Assembly (NCBI RefSeq): GCF_900302485.1
Contig: NZ_OMOI01000001.1
Span: 930,001-994,000, forward strand
Length of the DNA stretch: 64,000 bases
Reading direction: 5' to 3'
From: Aliiroseovarius pelagivivens
GTDB taxonomy: Bacteria > Pseudomonadota > Alphaproteobacteria > Rhodobacterales > Rhodobacteraceae
The notes beneath the pieces were generated by a model, which saw nothing but the letters and a program-made list of their open reading frames with translations, was not told the origin of the DNA and ran no database searches. The translations under genes and the position numbers were made by a program. Positions 57,239 through 64,000 of this stretch are shown in pieces. The stretch's first letter is position 1, and each line of letters starts with the position of its first letter.

Positions 57239-57319
57239 GAAGGTCGCGCTGAACATCTTACATCCAGCCATCGGCTCGGTTGCTATTCCAGTCACAGTAT
57301 TTTTTGAGAAGATCCCAAC

Positions 57320-57394
57320 TGGCAGCCCGTAGGGGAATCGAACCCCTCTTTCCAGGTTGAAAACCTGGCGTCCTAACCGATAGACGAACGGGCC
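57320..57394 (-). tRNA. tRNA-Glu (UUC anticodon)
   Basis: Read on the minus strand, the sequence folds as a standard cloverleaf. The acceptor arms GGCCCGT and ACGGGCT pair with one G-U, the anticodon stem CCAGG/CCTGG encloses TTTTCAA with anticodon TTC, and the T arm is GGGGTTCGATTCCCC. Discriminator G and a genomically encoded CCA end are at 57320-57323. It decodes GAA/GAG. Confidence 0.97.
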
Positions 57395-57412
57395 ACGCTG
57401 TTGGTAGGCGGC

Positions 57413-57441
57413 TTATTAGGCGAGCCTATTTGCAAGCGCAA
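57413..57441 (-). promoter_or_regulatory. Promoter of tRNA-Glu
   Basis: On the minus strand, TTGCGC (-35) and TAATAA (-10) are separated by exactly 17 bases. Initiation would fall about 12 bases upstream of the tRNA 5' end. Both boxes are close to sigma-70 consensus as used in alphaproteobacteria. Confidence 0.6.
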
Positions 57442-57592
57442 GGGCTGAAATGCGCGAAGTGCAAAAAAGTTTCACAATGACAGAATGGAACAGAAGGCAT
57501 GGCACCGGATGTGTATCGGGTGCATGAACGGTTTCTATTGTCGGAAATAAATGGCAGTGCGCCCAGTCTCGAGCTAGCCAGTCTCACCTGAA

Positions 57593-57784
57593 TTTCCCTG
57601 TTTTACAGGGAAAGAACAGGGAATTTAGTCGGTTTGGGGGTTCTTTCACACATCTGGATCAGTATTTCCCGTGTGTAGGCAATGACTTGACAGAGAATTC
57701 CCTGCAAATGCTAACAGGGAAATTCTTTGAGAAAACAGGGAAGGAAGTCAGATTAACAGGGAAGTGGCGACAAGGGACAGGGTG
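57593..57784. repeat. Phased ACAGGGAA repeat array in a gene-free segment
   Basis: The 531-base gap 57395-57926 has no supportable gene. It contains many copies of ACAGGGAA. On the left, TTTCCCTGT (57593) and ACAGGGAAA (57605) make a 9-bp inverted repeat with a three-base loop, and a further ACAGGGAA starts at 57616; successive octamers begin 11 bases apart. On the right, direct copies start at 57714, 57735 and 57756, with a weaker copy (ACAGGGTG) at 57777, each exactly 21 bases apart. An inverted TTCCCTGC lies at 57698. This regular spacing, one or two helical turns, resembles an iteron or arm-type protein-binding array. Confidence 0.8.
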
Positions 57785-57926
57785 AGACCCAAACCGGTCA
57801 CTCGAACGATGTGCGGCAAATGACGGCATCGAGCCCGAAGCGGACACTGATGATAAGCGTGGCATCCGCCTTGCCCGAAAGTCGTGGGGCAACGGAGTGA
57901 CGTGCAGTGCCGTCGCGAACTGCAGA

Positions 57927-58814
57927 TTATGTCAGGTATGTGTTGAACCAAGCTATGGTTCGTTGCCACGCGAGCGTCGCTTTGGCTTCATCGTAACGTG
58001 GAGTGCTGTCATTGTGGAAACCATGGTTTGCGCCCTCGTAAATATGGGCCTCGTACACTTTATTGTTCGCTTTAAGAGCGGCCTCGAAGTCCGGCCAGCC
58101 CGCATTGATGCGTTCGTCAAGCTCGCCCATCTGGATCAACAGGGGGGCTTCGATTTTGGGTACATCGTCAGCGGCAGGTTGGCGTCCGTAAAACGGCACT
58201 CCTGCGGACAATTCCGGATAGGCAACCGCAATCGCGCTTACGACCCCGCCGCCATAGCAGAACCCTACGGCCCCGACTTTTCCGGTGCTGTCATCCCGTG
58301 CAAGGAGATGTTCAAAACCAGCAAAGAAATCGTTCATAAGCTCAGCGCGATCAACCGTGCGCTGAAGCTCTCGACCGTCGGCGTCATTGCCGGGATAGCC
58401 GCCAACCGAAGTCAAACCATCCGGGGCAAGCGCCATGAAGCCTGCCTTCGCCAAGCGTCTGGCGACATCCTCGATGTAAGGGTTTAGGCCCCGGTTCTCG
58501 TGGATCACCAAGACTGCGGGCAAAGGCCCTTCGGTGTTTGCGGGACGTACCAGATACCCACGGACATCACCGGTCCCGTTTGGCGACGGGTACGTGATAT
58601 AATCGGCATGGATATCGGGGTCGTTGAAGGACACCTGTTCTGCCAAGGCATAATTCGGGCTGAGCATGCTTAAAAGCGCAGCAGCGGTTATGCCTCCAAC
58701 CGCGAACTTTCCGGCGCGATCAAGGAATTCGCGTTTCGTTATCTTCCCGTGAGCGTAGAAATCATAAAGATCCAACAGCTCTTGATCAAAGTCCTTTGCG
58801 GTCATGCGGTTCAT
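57927..58814 (-). CDS. Dienelactone hydrolase-family alpha/beta hydrolase, probably exported
   Basis: A 295-residue protein. The N-terminal 60 residues ([20 protein letters not shown] then a hydrophobic run) look like a Tat-like or anchored signal. The alpha/beta hydrolase core has [32 protein letters not shown], nucleophile motif GFCYGGG (Cys as in dienelactone hydrolase), and C-terminal [11 protein letters not shown] with the catalytic His. Related to YghX and carboxymethylenebutenolidase-like proteins; the substrate is unknown. A 7-bp inverted repeat (TCGCCTG/CAGGCGA, 58846-58862) lies in its 5' leader. Confidence 0.87.
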   Translation of the reverse strand: MNRMTAKDFDQELLDLYDFYAHGKITKREFLDRAGKFAVGGITAAALLSMLSPNYALAEQVSFNDPDIHADYITYPSPNGTGDVRGYLVRPANTEGPLPAVLVIHENRGLNPYIEDVARRLAKAGFMALAPDGLTSVGGYPGNDADGRELQRTVDRAELMNDFFAGFEHLLARDDSTGKVGAVGFCYGGGVVSAIAVAYPELSAGVPFYGRQPAADDVPKIEAPLLIQMGELDERINAGWPDFEAALKANNKVYEAHIYEGANHGFHNDSTPRYDEAKATLAWQRTIAWFNTYLT

Positions 58815-58845
58815 GGTGTTCCTCCCGGTCAGCGTGTATTGAATG

Positions 58846-58862
58846 TCGCCTGAAACAGGCGA
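58846..58862 (-). repeat. Inverted repeat upstream of the dienelactone hydrolase gene
   Basis: TCGCCTG and CAGGCGA form a perfect 7+7 inverted repeat with an AAA loop, 32-48 bases before the start codon of the minus-strand hydrolase. It could be an operator or a 5'-leader hairpin. No T-run follows in either direction, so it is not a terminator. Confidence 0.4.
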
Positions 58863-59021
58863 TCTGGCCTAATCAATTTTTCAAATGCCGTCATTTGTGC
58901 AGAGCATTGCCAGTTTTACAGACACCAGTTTCGGGGGGTGTACGGCCCAACCAATATCACGAAACATTGAGCATGAATTGGCGCATTTGCCGGCATCCGG
59001 CTCTCGGAAACTTACGCAATC

Positions 59022-59030
59022 TGCTATAGT
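59022..59030 (+). promoter_or_regulatory. Candidate extended -10 promoter
   Basis: TGCTATAGT matches the extended -10 pattern TGnTATAAT with one mismatch, 68 bases before the next start codon at 59098. No good -35 box is seen 17-18 bases upstream, which is acceptable for extended -10 promoters. It would drive the Tat-exported dioxygenase-like gene and the ferric-reductase-like gene. Confidence 0.35.
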
Positions 59031-59097
59031 ATCATGGTCCTGCGACTGGTCTTTTCAGACAGCGCGACAAGAGAAATTCGATATTGGAGCAAGTGCC

Positions 59098-59586
59098 ATG
59101 CCCAACTTTCTGTTTACCCGTCGATCGTTCATTACGGCCGGATGCGTGGTTGCGGGGCTGGGGTATTCAGGCAGTCTTGCACCCGCCAGAGCCAAGGGTC
59201 TGGCGCCGACTCCCTCAATGCGGGGTGGCGCAAACAACTACCGCCCAGGCGCTCCGATTGTGGACCGGATCGGCAATGGCGGTTTTCTGATGCACGGGAC
59301 CGTGCGGCGCGCAGGTGACGGCATGCCGCTTGAGGGACAGCGTATTCAGATCTGGGCACACACAACTGAAGGGCACGAACGAGACTTGCGAAGCCACGGC
59401 GCAACGCTGACCGATGCCAACGGTGAGTTCCACCTGGAAATGCCACAAATCGTGCCTGCGTTTGGGCAGGCGCACGGCCACCTTGCCTATGACAGTGGTG
59501 CGTTTGAAACCGTCTACCTGCGTCCAGTGATGCCCAATTCGAAAGACACCACTCTCAGCGCCCACTTCGTGCTTCAACCCAAGTAA
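59098..59586 (+). CDS. Tat-exported intradiol-dioxygenase-like protein
   Basis: A 162-residue protein with a twin-arginine signal (TRRSFITAG, 7-15). The mature domain resembles the beta-sandwich core of intradiol ring-cleavage dioxygenases: QRIQIWAHTTEGHERD (about 81-96), LTDANGEFHLEMP (about 104-116) and a His pair H126-G-H128 at the iron-ligand position. The two Tyr iron ligands of true catechol/protocatechuate dioxygenases are not seen at their expected places. It may bind metal differently or have another role. GGAGC precedes the ATG. The next gene starts four bases after its stop. Confidence 0.75.
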   Translation: MPNFLFTRRSFITAGCVVAGLGYSGSLAPARAKGLAPTPSMRGGANNYRPGAPIVDRIGNGGFLMHGTVRRAGDGMPLEGQRIQIWAHTTEGHERDLRSHGATLTDANGEFHLEMPQIVPAFGQAHGHLAYDSGAFETVYLRPVMPNSKDTTLSAHFVLQPK

Positions 59587-59590
59587 TCTG

Positions 59591-60199
59591 ATGGACAGCA
59601 AAAACGTGAGCCCCACTCAACGTATATTGGTTTGGGGAGTTCTTGCCACGGCAATTGTCGTTCCACTAGCCCTGTCGGCGTCAAGCCCGCTACTTGCGTG
59701 GCGCCAACCAATATACATCGCGGCTGGGTTCGCGGGTGTGTCTGCTATGGTACTTATGCTCCTACAGCCCTTGTTGGCGGGTGTCCATCTGCCCGGGCTG
59801 CCGCCCCGGTGGGGGCGGTCGGCGCACCGCTTGGTCGGCGGCATTCTGGTTGCGACGATCATTGTCCACGTCGCAGGTCTTTGGATCACCAGTCCTCCAG
59901 ACGTGATCGACGCGCTGCTTTTTCGTTCTCCCACACCGTTTTCCGTTTGGGGGGTTCTTGCTATGTGGGCGATATTCGGAGCCGCAGGTCTGGCAGCCTT
60001 TCGCAAGAGCTTGGGGCTAAGTCCGCGCAATTGGCGCCGCGTCCACACCGCCCTCATTACTGTTGCCGTGGCCAGTAGCGTGTTTCATGCCATGCTGATC
60101 GAAGGGACGATGGAGATCATCTCGAAATTCGGGCTTTGTGTTCTCGTCGTTGGAGCAACTGCGAAGACTGTGGCCGATCGCCGGGTCTGGAAAAACTAG
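59591..60199 (+). CDS. Ferric-reductase-like heme-b membrane protein
   Basis: A 202-residue inner-membrane protein with about six transmembrane helices. His residues in RSAHRLVGG and IIVHVAGLW, and in WRRVHTALI and VFHAMLIE, are spaced for two b-type hemes as in the ferric reductase-like/MsrQ fold. No cytoplasmic FAD/NADH domain is attached. The gene follows the Tat-exported dioxygenase-like gene by four bases, suggesting that it passes electrons to or from that periplasmic protein, an inference from position. Confidence 0.8.
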   Translation: MDSKNVSPTQRILVWGVLATAIVVPLALSASSPLLAWRQPIYIAAGFAGVSAMVLMLLQPLLAGVHLPGLPPRWGRSAHRLVGGILVATIIVHVAGLWITSPPDVIDALLFRSPTPFSVWGVLAMWAIFGAAGLAAFRKSLGLSPRNWRRVHTALITVAVASSVFHAMLIEGTMEIISKFGLCVLVVGATAKTVADRRVWKN

Positions 60200-60241
60200 C
60201 TGCGGCGCGACCCGATTCATCCAAACCGATATGTCGGCTTC

Positions 60242-60256
60242 GTCCGCGTAGCGGAC
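60242..60256. repeat. Inverted repeat in the gap before the unrecognised 274-codon gene
   Basis: GTCCGC and GCGGAC form a perfect 6+6 inverted repeat with a GTA loop. It lies in the 174-base gap after the ferric-reductase-like gene, where core genes may give way to prophage-like DNA. It could be a hairpin or an operator. Confidence 0.35.
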
Positions 60257-60373
60257 CTTGATGCAAACCGCAGCGAATGACAGCTGCTTACCCCTCAGCT
60301 TGGAAATGCGTGATCTCCGCCCGCTGTTTTTTCCGTCTCTGTCCGTTGGCATTGGGATCTGCTAAGTTTGGCC

Positions 60374-61198
60374 ATGTCTTGCCCTGATGATTATTGCCCC
60401 GCGCTTGAGGAAACCTTACTGACAAGTCTGGGAATAGCGGATTTCGGGTGGGTCGCAGATCGTGCCGCTATTTCCGAGCCCAGTTTGGAAACTATCCGGA
60501 AACTTCTTGAGACCCGGCTCACTCAGGATCAAATTGGCCTCTTGATGGCGGACTTGGGGCGTGGCTTTGCCAGTGCAGTGGATATGGCTCAATTCCAGAT
60601 CGGGTTGTGGCAAGAGCTGGCGACCCACGCTGAGCAAATAAGCTACACCAAACCTGTGCCAGTGAAGCTGGGCGTTCTGCTGCGGGATTATATACGCAAC
60701 TTGCGGCTGGTTCTGGAGAGGGCGCAAAGAGGTGAACAGCGGGTTCCGCTGGATCAATTCGTGCGAGATATTGAACAGTTCCCTGTGCTGGAGCGGCTGG
60801 TCACCATCCATTTGGAGGAGTGCCTGCGGTGGGAGGTCATTAATCCTCTGCGAAACGCGCCAGAACAGGCGGCTGAATTCCTGCCGCAGGTCCTGGAGTT
60901 GTTGGACGTTTCCATTGCAGCTGGTGTGAAACGCGGCCCTAGCGAGCCGGCACTGGCCTATCTGGCTGGGTATTTTGCCCAGTCTTATTGGTGCGCATCC
61001 GGCACCGTGCCAGGACGGACTTACAACGCTTATGAAGAGCGTGACACTGGCATGGGGCTGGAAATATGCCGTCTTTTGGCAGGCGATTTGCATGCAGTGC
61101 TGCCGGAGAAATACCGCCCGAAAACTCCGGCTGATATGGCGAAACCGTATCGAAAAGCCATAGAACATCTGCGGGAACTAGACCGCTCGAGGTCCTGA
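60374..61198 (+). CDS. Unrecognised hypothetical protein
   Basis: A 274-residue protein that I cannot assign. It is mostly helical with Leu/Arg/Glu-rich stretches (LGVLLRDYIRNLRLVLERAQRG, FLPQVLELLDVSIAAGVKRG), lacks a signal peptide and has no transmembrane helix. ATG 60374 is taken over TTG 60368; no ribosome site separates them. It lies between the ferric-reductase-like gene and the phage-like module, on the same strand as both, so it may belong to the element or be a chromosomal neighbour. Confidence 0.6.
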   Translation: MSCPDDYCPALEETLLTSLGIADFGWVADRAAISEPSLETIRKLLETRLTQDQIGLLMADLGRGFASAVDMAQFQIGLWQELATHAEQISYTKPVPVKLGVLLRDYIRNLRLVLERAQRGEQRVPLDQFVRDIEQFPVLERLVTIHLEECLRWEVINPLRNAPEQAAEFLPQVLELLDVSIAAGVKRGPSEPALAYLAGYFAQSYWCASGTVPGRTYNAYEERDTGMGLEICRLLAGDLHAVLPEKYRPKTPADMAKPYRKAIEHLRELDRSRS

Positions 61199-61284
61199 GG
61201 GCGGTAAAGAATTAACCGGTCCATTATCGCTCGACTGGAAGGTCGGATTTGCTTGAGTAGCCTTTGACAGAAGGAGACAGGCAC

Positions 61285-62601
61285 ATGCATTCCCTTTCCA
61301 TCAGCTACCACCCACCGTCCTTCCTGACGGCCAATCCGCACAATGCACGAACGCATGACCGGCGCCAGTTGCGCCAGATTGCGGACAGTATCCGGGCTTT
61401 CGGGTTCACCAATCCGATCCTTGTCGACGAGAGCAACGTGCTGATTGCCGGCCACGGACGTCTGGCGGCCGCGAAGGAGGTTGGGCTGGAGCAGGTACCG
61501 GTGATTGTTATGGGCCATCTGAGTTCGGAGCAGAAACGGGGTCTGATGCTGGCGGACAACAAGATCGCGCTGAATGCTGGTTGGGATATGAACCTTCTGG
61601 CGGCAGAACTGGCGGATCTGAGTGCGATGGAAATCGGCTTTGACGTGGATCTGACCGGGTTTGAGGTTGGTGAGATTGACGTGATCCTGGAAGGCCGAAG
61701 TAAAGTCGCTTGCGATCAACCAGACGTGGTTAAAACGCCTGAGGTCGGTGCGGAGACTGTCACCCAGGTCGGCGATCTCTGGCAGCTTGGCGTCCACCGC
61801 GTTCTTTGCGGTGATGCGCGTTCAAAGGAAGACATGCAGCGATTGATGGGTGACGAACGCGCAGATGCTGGTTTTACCGATCCACCATACAACGTGCGCA
61901 TCAATGGCCATGTCTCTGGCAAAGGCGCCATTCAGCATCGGGAGTTTGCCGAGGCCTCGGGCGAGATGTCGAAGCCTGAATTCACGGAATTCCTTAGAGC
62001 CACGATGGGTCTGGCGTCAGAGTTCAGTCGCGATGGCGCGGTTTGGTTCGCTTGTATGGATTGGCGCCACATGGGGGAAATGCTGGTGGCTGGCAACGAT
62101 GCATTCAGCAACCTTCTGAACTTGTGTGTCTGGGCCAAGACCAATGGCGGCATGGGATCTCTTTACCGCTCACAACACGAGCTGGTCTTTGTGTTCCGCA
62201 AAGGCAAAGCGCGCCATCGCAACAACGTGCAGCTGGGCCATTATGGCCGCAACCGCACCAATATCTGGACCTATGCCGGGGTGAACACGTTCCGTGCGGG
62301 CCGGATGGAAGAGCTGCATGCGCACCCGACCGCCAAACCGGTGACGATGGTCAAAGACGCGCTACTGGACGTCACCAGGCGTGGCGACATCGTGCTGGAT
62401 CCGTTTCTTGGGGCGGGTGCCACGGTGATTGCCGCCGAACAATCTGGCCGGGTGGCACGCGGCCTGGAGATCGATCTGGCTTATGTCGATGTGATCCTGC
62501 GCAGATGGCGCAAGGAGACTGGCGAAGATCCGGTGCGCATCGGTGATGGTATGTCGTTCAGCGCCCTCGAAGAGCAATGCGAGGCGCGAGGCGAGTCATG
62601 A
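61285..62601 (+). CDS. ParB-domain DNA (adenine/cytosine-N4) methyltransferase
   Basis: A 438-residue fusion. Residues about 1-100 form a ParB/Spo0J nuclease-like domain (ANPHNARTHDRRQLRQIADSIRAFGFTNPILVDE and the GHGRLAAAKEVG motif at 57-68). Residues about 160-430 form an N6_N4-type DNA methylase with DPPY at 199-202 placed before the SAM motif DPFLGAGATVIAAE near 376-390, the beta-class order. It probably methylates phage or host DNA; the target site is unknown. No restriction enzyme is adjacent. GGAG (61272-61275) supports ATG 61285. The stop overlaps the next gene by four bases. Confidence 0.9.
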   Translation: MHSLSISYHPPSFLTANPHNARTHDRRQLRQIADSIRAFGFTNPILVDESNVLIAGHGRLAAAKEVGLEQVPVIVMGHLSSEQKRGLMLADNKIALNAGWDMNLLAAELADLSAMEIGFDVDLTGFEVGEIDVILEGRSKVACDQPDVVKTPEVGAETVTQVGDLWQLGVHRVLCGDARSKEDMQRLMGDERADAGFTDPPYNVRINGHVSGKGAIQHREFAEASGEMSKPEFTEFLRATMGLASEFSRDGAVWFACMDWRHMGEMLVAGNDAFSNLLNLCVWAKTNGGMGSLYRSQHELVFVFRKGKARHRNNVQLGHYGRNRTNIWTYAGVNTFRAGRMEELHAHPTAKPVTMVKDALLDVTRRGDIVLDPFLGAGATVIAAEQSGRVARGLEIDLAYVDVILRRWRKETGEDPVRIGDGMSFSALEEQCEARGES

Positions 62602-63032
62602 GGAAGAAAGACTATGAAATCGGGTTTGGAAAACCGCCGGAAATATCCCGGTTCAAAAAGGGCAAATCGGGCAATCCGAAGGGTCGCCCAAAGGGCTCGA
62701 AGGACTTTGGCAGCGACCTGCGCGATGTTCTGAATGCCAAAGTCACCGTCAGTGAGAATGGCAAATCGCGTAAAGTGAGCAGTCAGAGGGCCACCCTGAT
62801 GCGACTTCGTGAACAGGCGCTGAAGGGCAATGCCCGGGCGATTGACAGGATGCTTGATCTTGCGAAGGCGCAATCCTTTGAAGAGGGCTCTCGCGAGACA
62901 GAGCGCCAGCTGAGCGCCACCGAAGACGGAATTCTGGAGCGCTACGCGGACTGCTTGATTGGCCAGACACAAAATGGAGAGCAGGACAGAGAAAACTCGG
63001 AGGTTGAGCAGGATGATGATGGGAGATCTTGA
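62598..63032 (+). CDS. DUF5681-family phage protein (possible small terminase)
   Basis: A 144-residue protein with the DUF5681 signature FKKGKSGNPKGRPKGSKDFG (about 20-39) followed by a helical region with KVSSQRATLMRLREQALKGNARAIDRML. The basic N-terminal motif and its place directly before the large terminase suggest a DNA-binding role like that of a small terminase subunit, but this is inference. The C-terminus is acidic. It overlaps the methyltransferase stop (ATGA) and its own stop overlaps the terminase start region. Confidence 0.83.
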   Translation: MRKKDYEIGFGKPPEISRFKKGKSGNPKGRPKGSKDFGSDLRDVLNAKVTVSENGKSRKVSSQRATLMRLREQALKGNARAIDRMLDLAKAQSFEEGSRETERQLSATEDGILERYADCLIGQTQNGEQDRENSEVEQDDDGRS

Positions 63033-64000
63033 CCGAGCCGAGATCCTGCGCGCCCTGTTGCGCAAGGATCTGTCGAGCTTCATTCAGCGCACGGTTGCCA
63101 CCGTCGATCCCGGCGCCAGTTATCAGCACAACTGGCATATCGATGCCATCGCTTATCAATTGGACCAGGTGGCGGCTGGGAAGATCAACCGTCTGATTAT
63201 CACCATTCCGCCGCGTTGCCTGAAGTCGATCTCGGCGTCGGTGGCGTTTCCGGCCTGGATGCTGGGGCACCGCCCCGACCTCAACATTCTGGCGGTGTCC
63301 TATGCGGATGGTCTTTCGGAAAAGCTGGCGCTAGACTGCCTGAAGGTGCTGGGCACCGGGTGGTACCGGGACGCGTTCCCCGCAACCCGGATCGCAAAAG
63401 GCCAGGGGGCCCGCGCCGACTTTGGCACCACAAGGGGCGGCGGGCGCTACTCGACCACAGTCGGCGGCACGCTGACCGGCCGGGGTGGTGACATCATCCT
63501 CATTGACGATCCGCACAAGCCCGAAGACGCAACGTCGGAAGTGAAACGCAACGCGGTCCTCAACTGGTATCGGTCCACCTTGTTGAGCCGACTGAATGAT
63601 TCGGCCAATTCCGCCATCATCCTGATCCAGCAGCGGGTGCATGAGGCCGATCTGGCAGGCGTCCTGCTGGAGCAGGGCGGTTGGCATCATCTTGACCTTC
63701 CGGCCATCGCCGAAGACCCGTGTGGGATTGATATTGGCTGGCGGGGTAGGGTGGTGCGGGAACCCGGCCACCTGCTGCATCCAGAGCGCCTGCCGCGCAC
63801 CCTTCTGGAGGAGCGCAAATCCGAACTTGGCTCCTATGTCTTTGCCGCCCAGTATCAACAGCGCCCGGCACCGCTGGGCGGTGGCCTGGTCAAATGGGAC
63901 TGGTTCCAGGCCTATGAGGCCGTCCCGAGCCAGCGTTCCGGTGACCGGATCGTTCAAAGCTGGGACACGGCCTCAAAGGCGGATCAAGCCAATGATTGGT
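63013..64000 (+). CDS. Phage terminase large subunit (N-terminal part)
   Basis: The frame is open from 63013 to the right edge (329 codons). The ATPase region shows RLIITIPPRCLKSISASVAFPAWMLG, where the usual PPRxGKS loop reads PPRCLKS, then LTGRGGDIILIDDPHKPEDA with Walker B IILIDD, and a coupling segment AIILIQQRVHEADLAG. SWDTASK near the end begins the nuclease domain with its first Asp. It packages DNA into phage heads. Three consecutive ATGs (63013, 63016, 63019) could start it. Glycine-to-Leu change in the loop is noted but not proof of inactivity. Confidence 0.9.
   Translation, partial: MMMGDLDRAEILRALLRKDLSSFIQRTVATVDPGASYQHNWHIDAIAYQLDQVAAGKINRLIITIPPRCLKSISASVAFPAWMLGHRPDLNILAVSYADGLSEKLALDCLKVLGTGWYRDAFPATRIAKGQGARADFGTTRGGGRYSTTVGGTLTGRGGDIILIDDPHKPEDATSEVKRNAVLNWYRSTLLSRLNDSANSAIILIQQRVHEADLAGVLLEQGGWHHLDLPAIAEDPCGIDIGWRGRVVREPGHLLHPERLPRTLLEERKSELGSYVFAAQYQQRPAPLGGGLVKWDWFQAYEAVPSQRSGDRIVQSWDTASKADQANDW

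Larger units (their letters stand above)
61285..64000 (+). mobile_element. Prophage-like packaging module (left part, runs off the window)
   Basis: Three tightly packed genes in one direction (methyltransferase with ParB domain, DUF5681 protein, terminase large subunit) form the order seen at the start of packaging modules of tailed phages in alphaproteobacteria. No integrase, repressor or attachment site is visible to the left, so the left boundary cannot be placed. The rest lies beyond base 64000. Confidence 0.7.

Noticed and set aside
57320..57394. tRNA-Glu as attachment site of the phage-like module
   Set aside because: Integration normally uses the tRNA 3' end, which here faces the left (lower coordinates), away from the phage genes; no duplicated 3' fragment of the tRNA was found to the right within the window.
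57659..57892. Minus-strand open frame of 77 codons with repeated Phe-Pro-Val
   Set aside because: The repeats are just the ACAGGGAA array read backwards; no ribosome site and no sensible protein. Similar spurious small proteins are, I believe, annotated in other genomes.
1..64000. CRISPR arrays, rRNA genes, insertion sequences
   Set aside because: No regularly spaced direct repeats with variable spacers of 25-40 bases, no rRNA-like sequence and no transposase-like gene were found on reading the window.

Overview
The window looks like chromosomal DNA of a marine alphaproteobacterium of the Rhodobacterales (Roseobacter group). Support for this: a complete 14-gene complex I (nuo) operon interrupted by small unrelated genes, as in Rhodobacter; a leucine-degradation operon; the glmU-glmS pair; RNase J downstream of birA-coaX; a PleD-type cyclase; and high GC with GCC/CTG-rich codons. 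This placement rests on gene content and recall of family members, not on a database search.

Layout. 1-5800: 5' end of a peptide ABC binding protein (-), an M20 amidohydrolase, moaA (-), a lipoprotein, an acyl-CoA synthetase and an exported zincin-like protein. 5815-10357 (-): glmU-glmS, a PPOX-family protein and an AlkD-like protein. 10490-12419: gph and a DegT-type aminotransferase. 12573-21031: leucine/isovalerate catabolism (ivd, mccB, mccA, hydroxymethylglutaryl-CoA lyase, methylglutaconyl-CoA hydratase) with an LprI-like protein, an anchored nuclease and a GST in the same run. 21342-38398: nuoABCDEFGHIJKLMN with a sulfotransferase, DUF5337, DUF5333 and carboxymuconolactone-decarboxylase-like genes between subunits. 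38388-41604: birA, coaX and rnj, closed by a strong terminator. 41685-45559 (-): an RhlE-type helicase, a conserved hypothetical and prfC. 45662-50243: SDR, aldo/keto reductase, Tat lipoprotein, DMT exporter, NUDIX and DUF983.

50438-57238 is a signalling region. It holds an EF-hand protein followed by an ECF sigma factor, a membrane-anchored candidate anti-sigma and a CpxP/ZraP-like sensor. Next is a PleD-like diguanylate cyclase (-) whose two receiver domains both lack the phosphoacceptor Asp. Then comes an H-NOX-fold protein translationally coupled to an HNOBA-GGDEF cyclase. The H-NOX protein has lost its proximal heme His (Lys instead) and the YxSxR motif, so it is probably not a heme NO sensor. 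This pair is the most unusual item in the window.

57320-64000: tRNA-Glu(UUC) (-), a gene-free segment with phased ACAGGGAA repeats (21-bp period), a dienelactone hydrolase-like gene (-), a Tat-exported intradiol-dioxygenase-like protein with a heme-b ferric-reductase-like membrane protein, an unrecognised gene, and the start of a prophage-like packaging module (ParB-domain DNA methyltransferase, DUF5681, terminase large subunit) running off the right edge. No CRISPR array, rRNA or transposase gene was seen.
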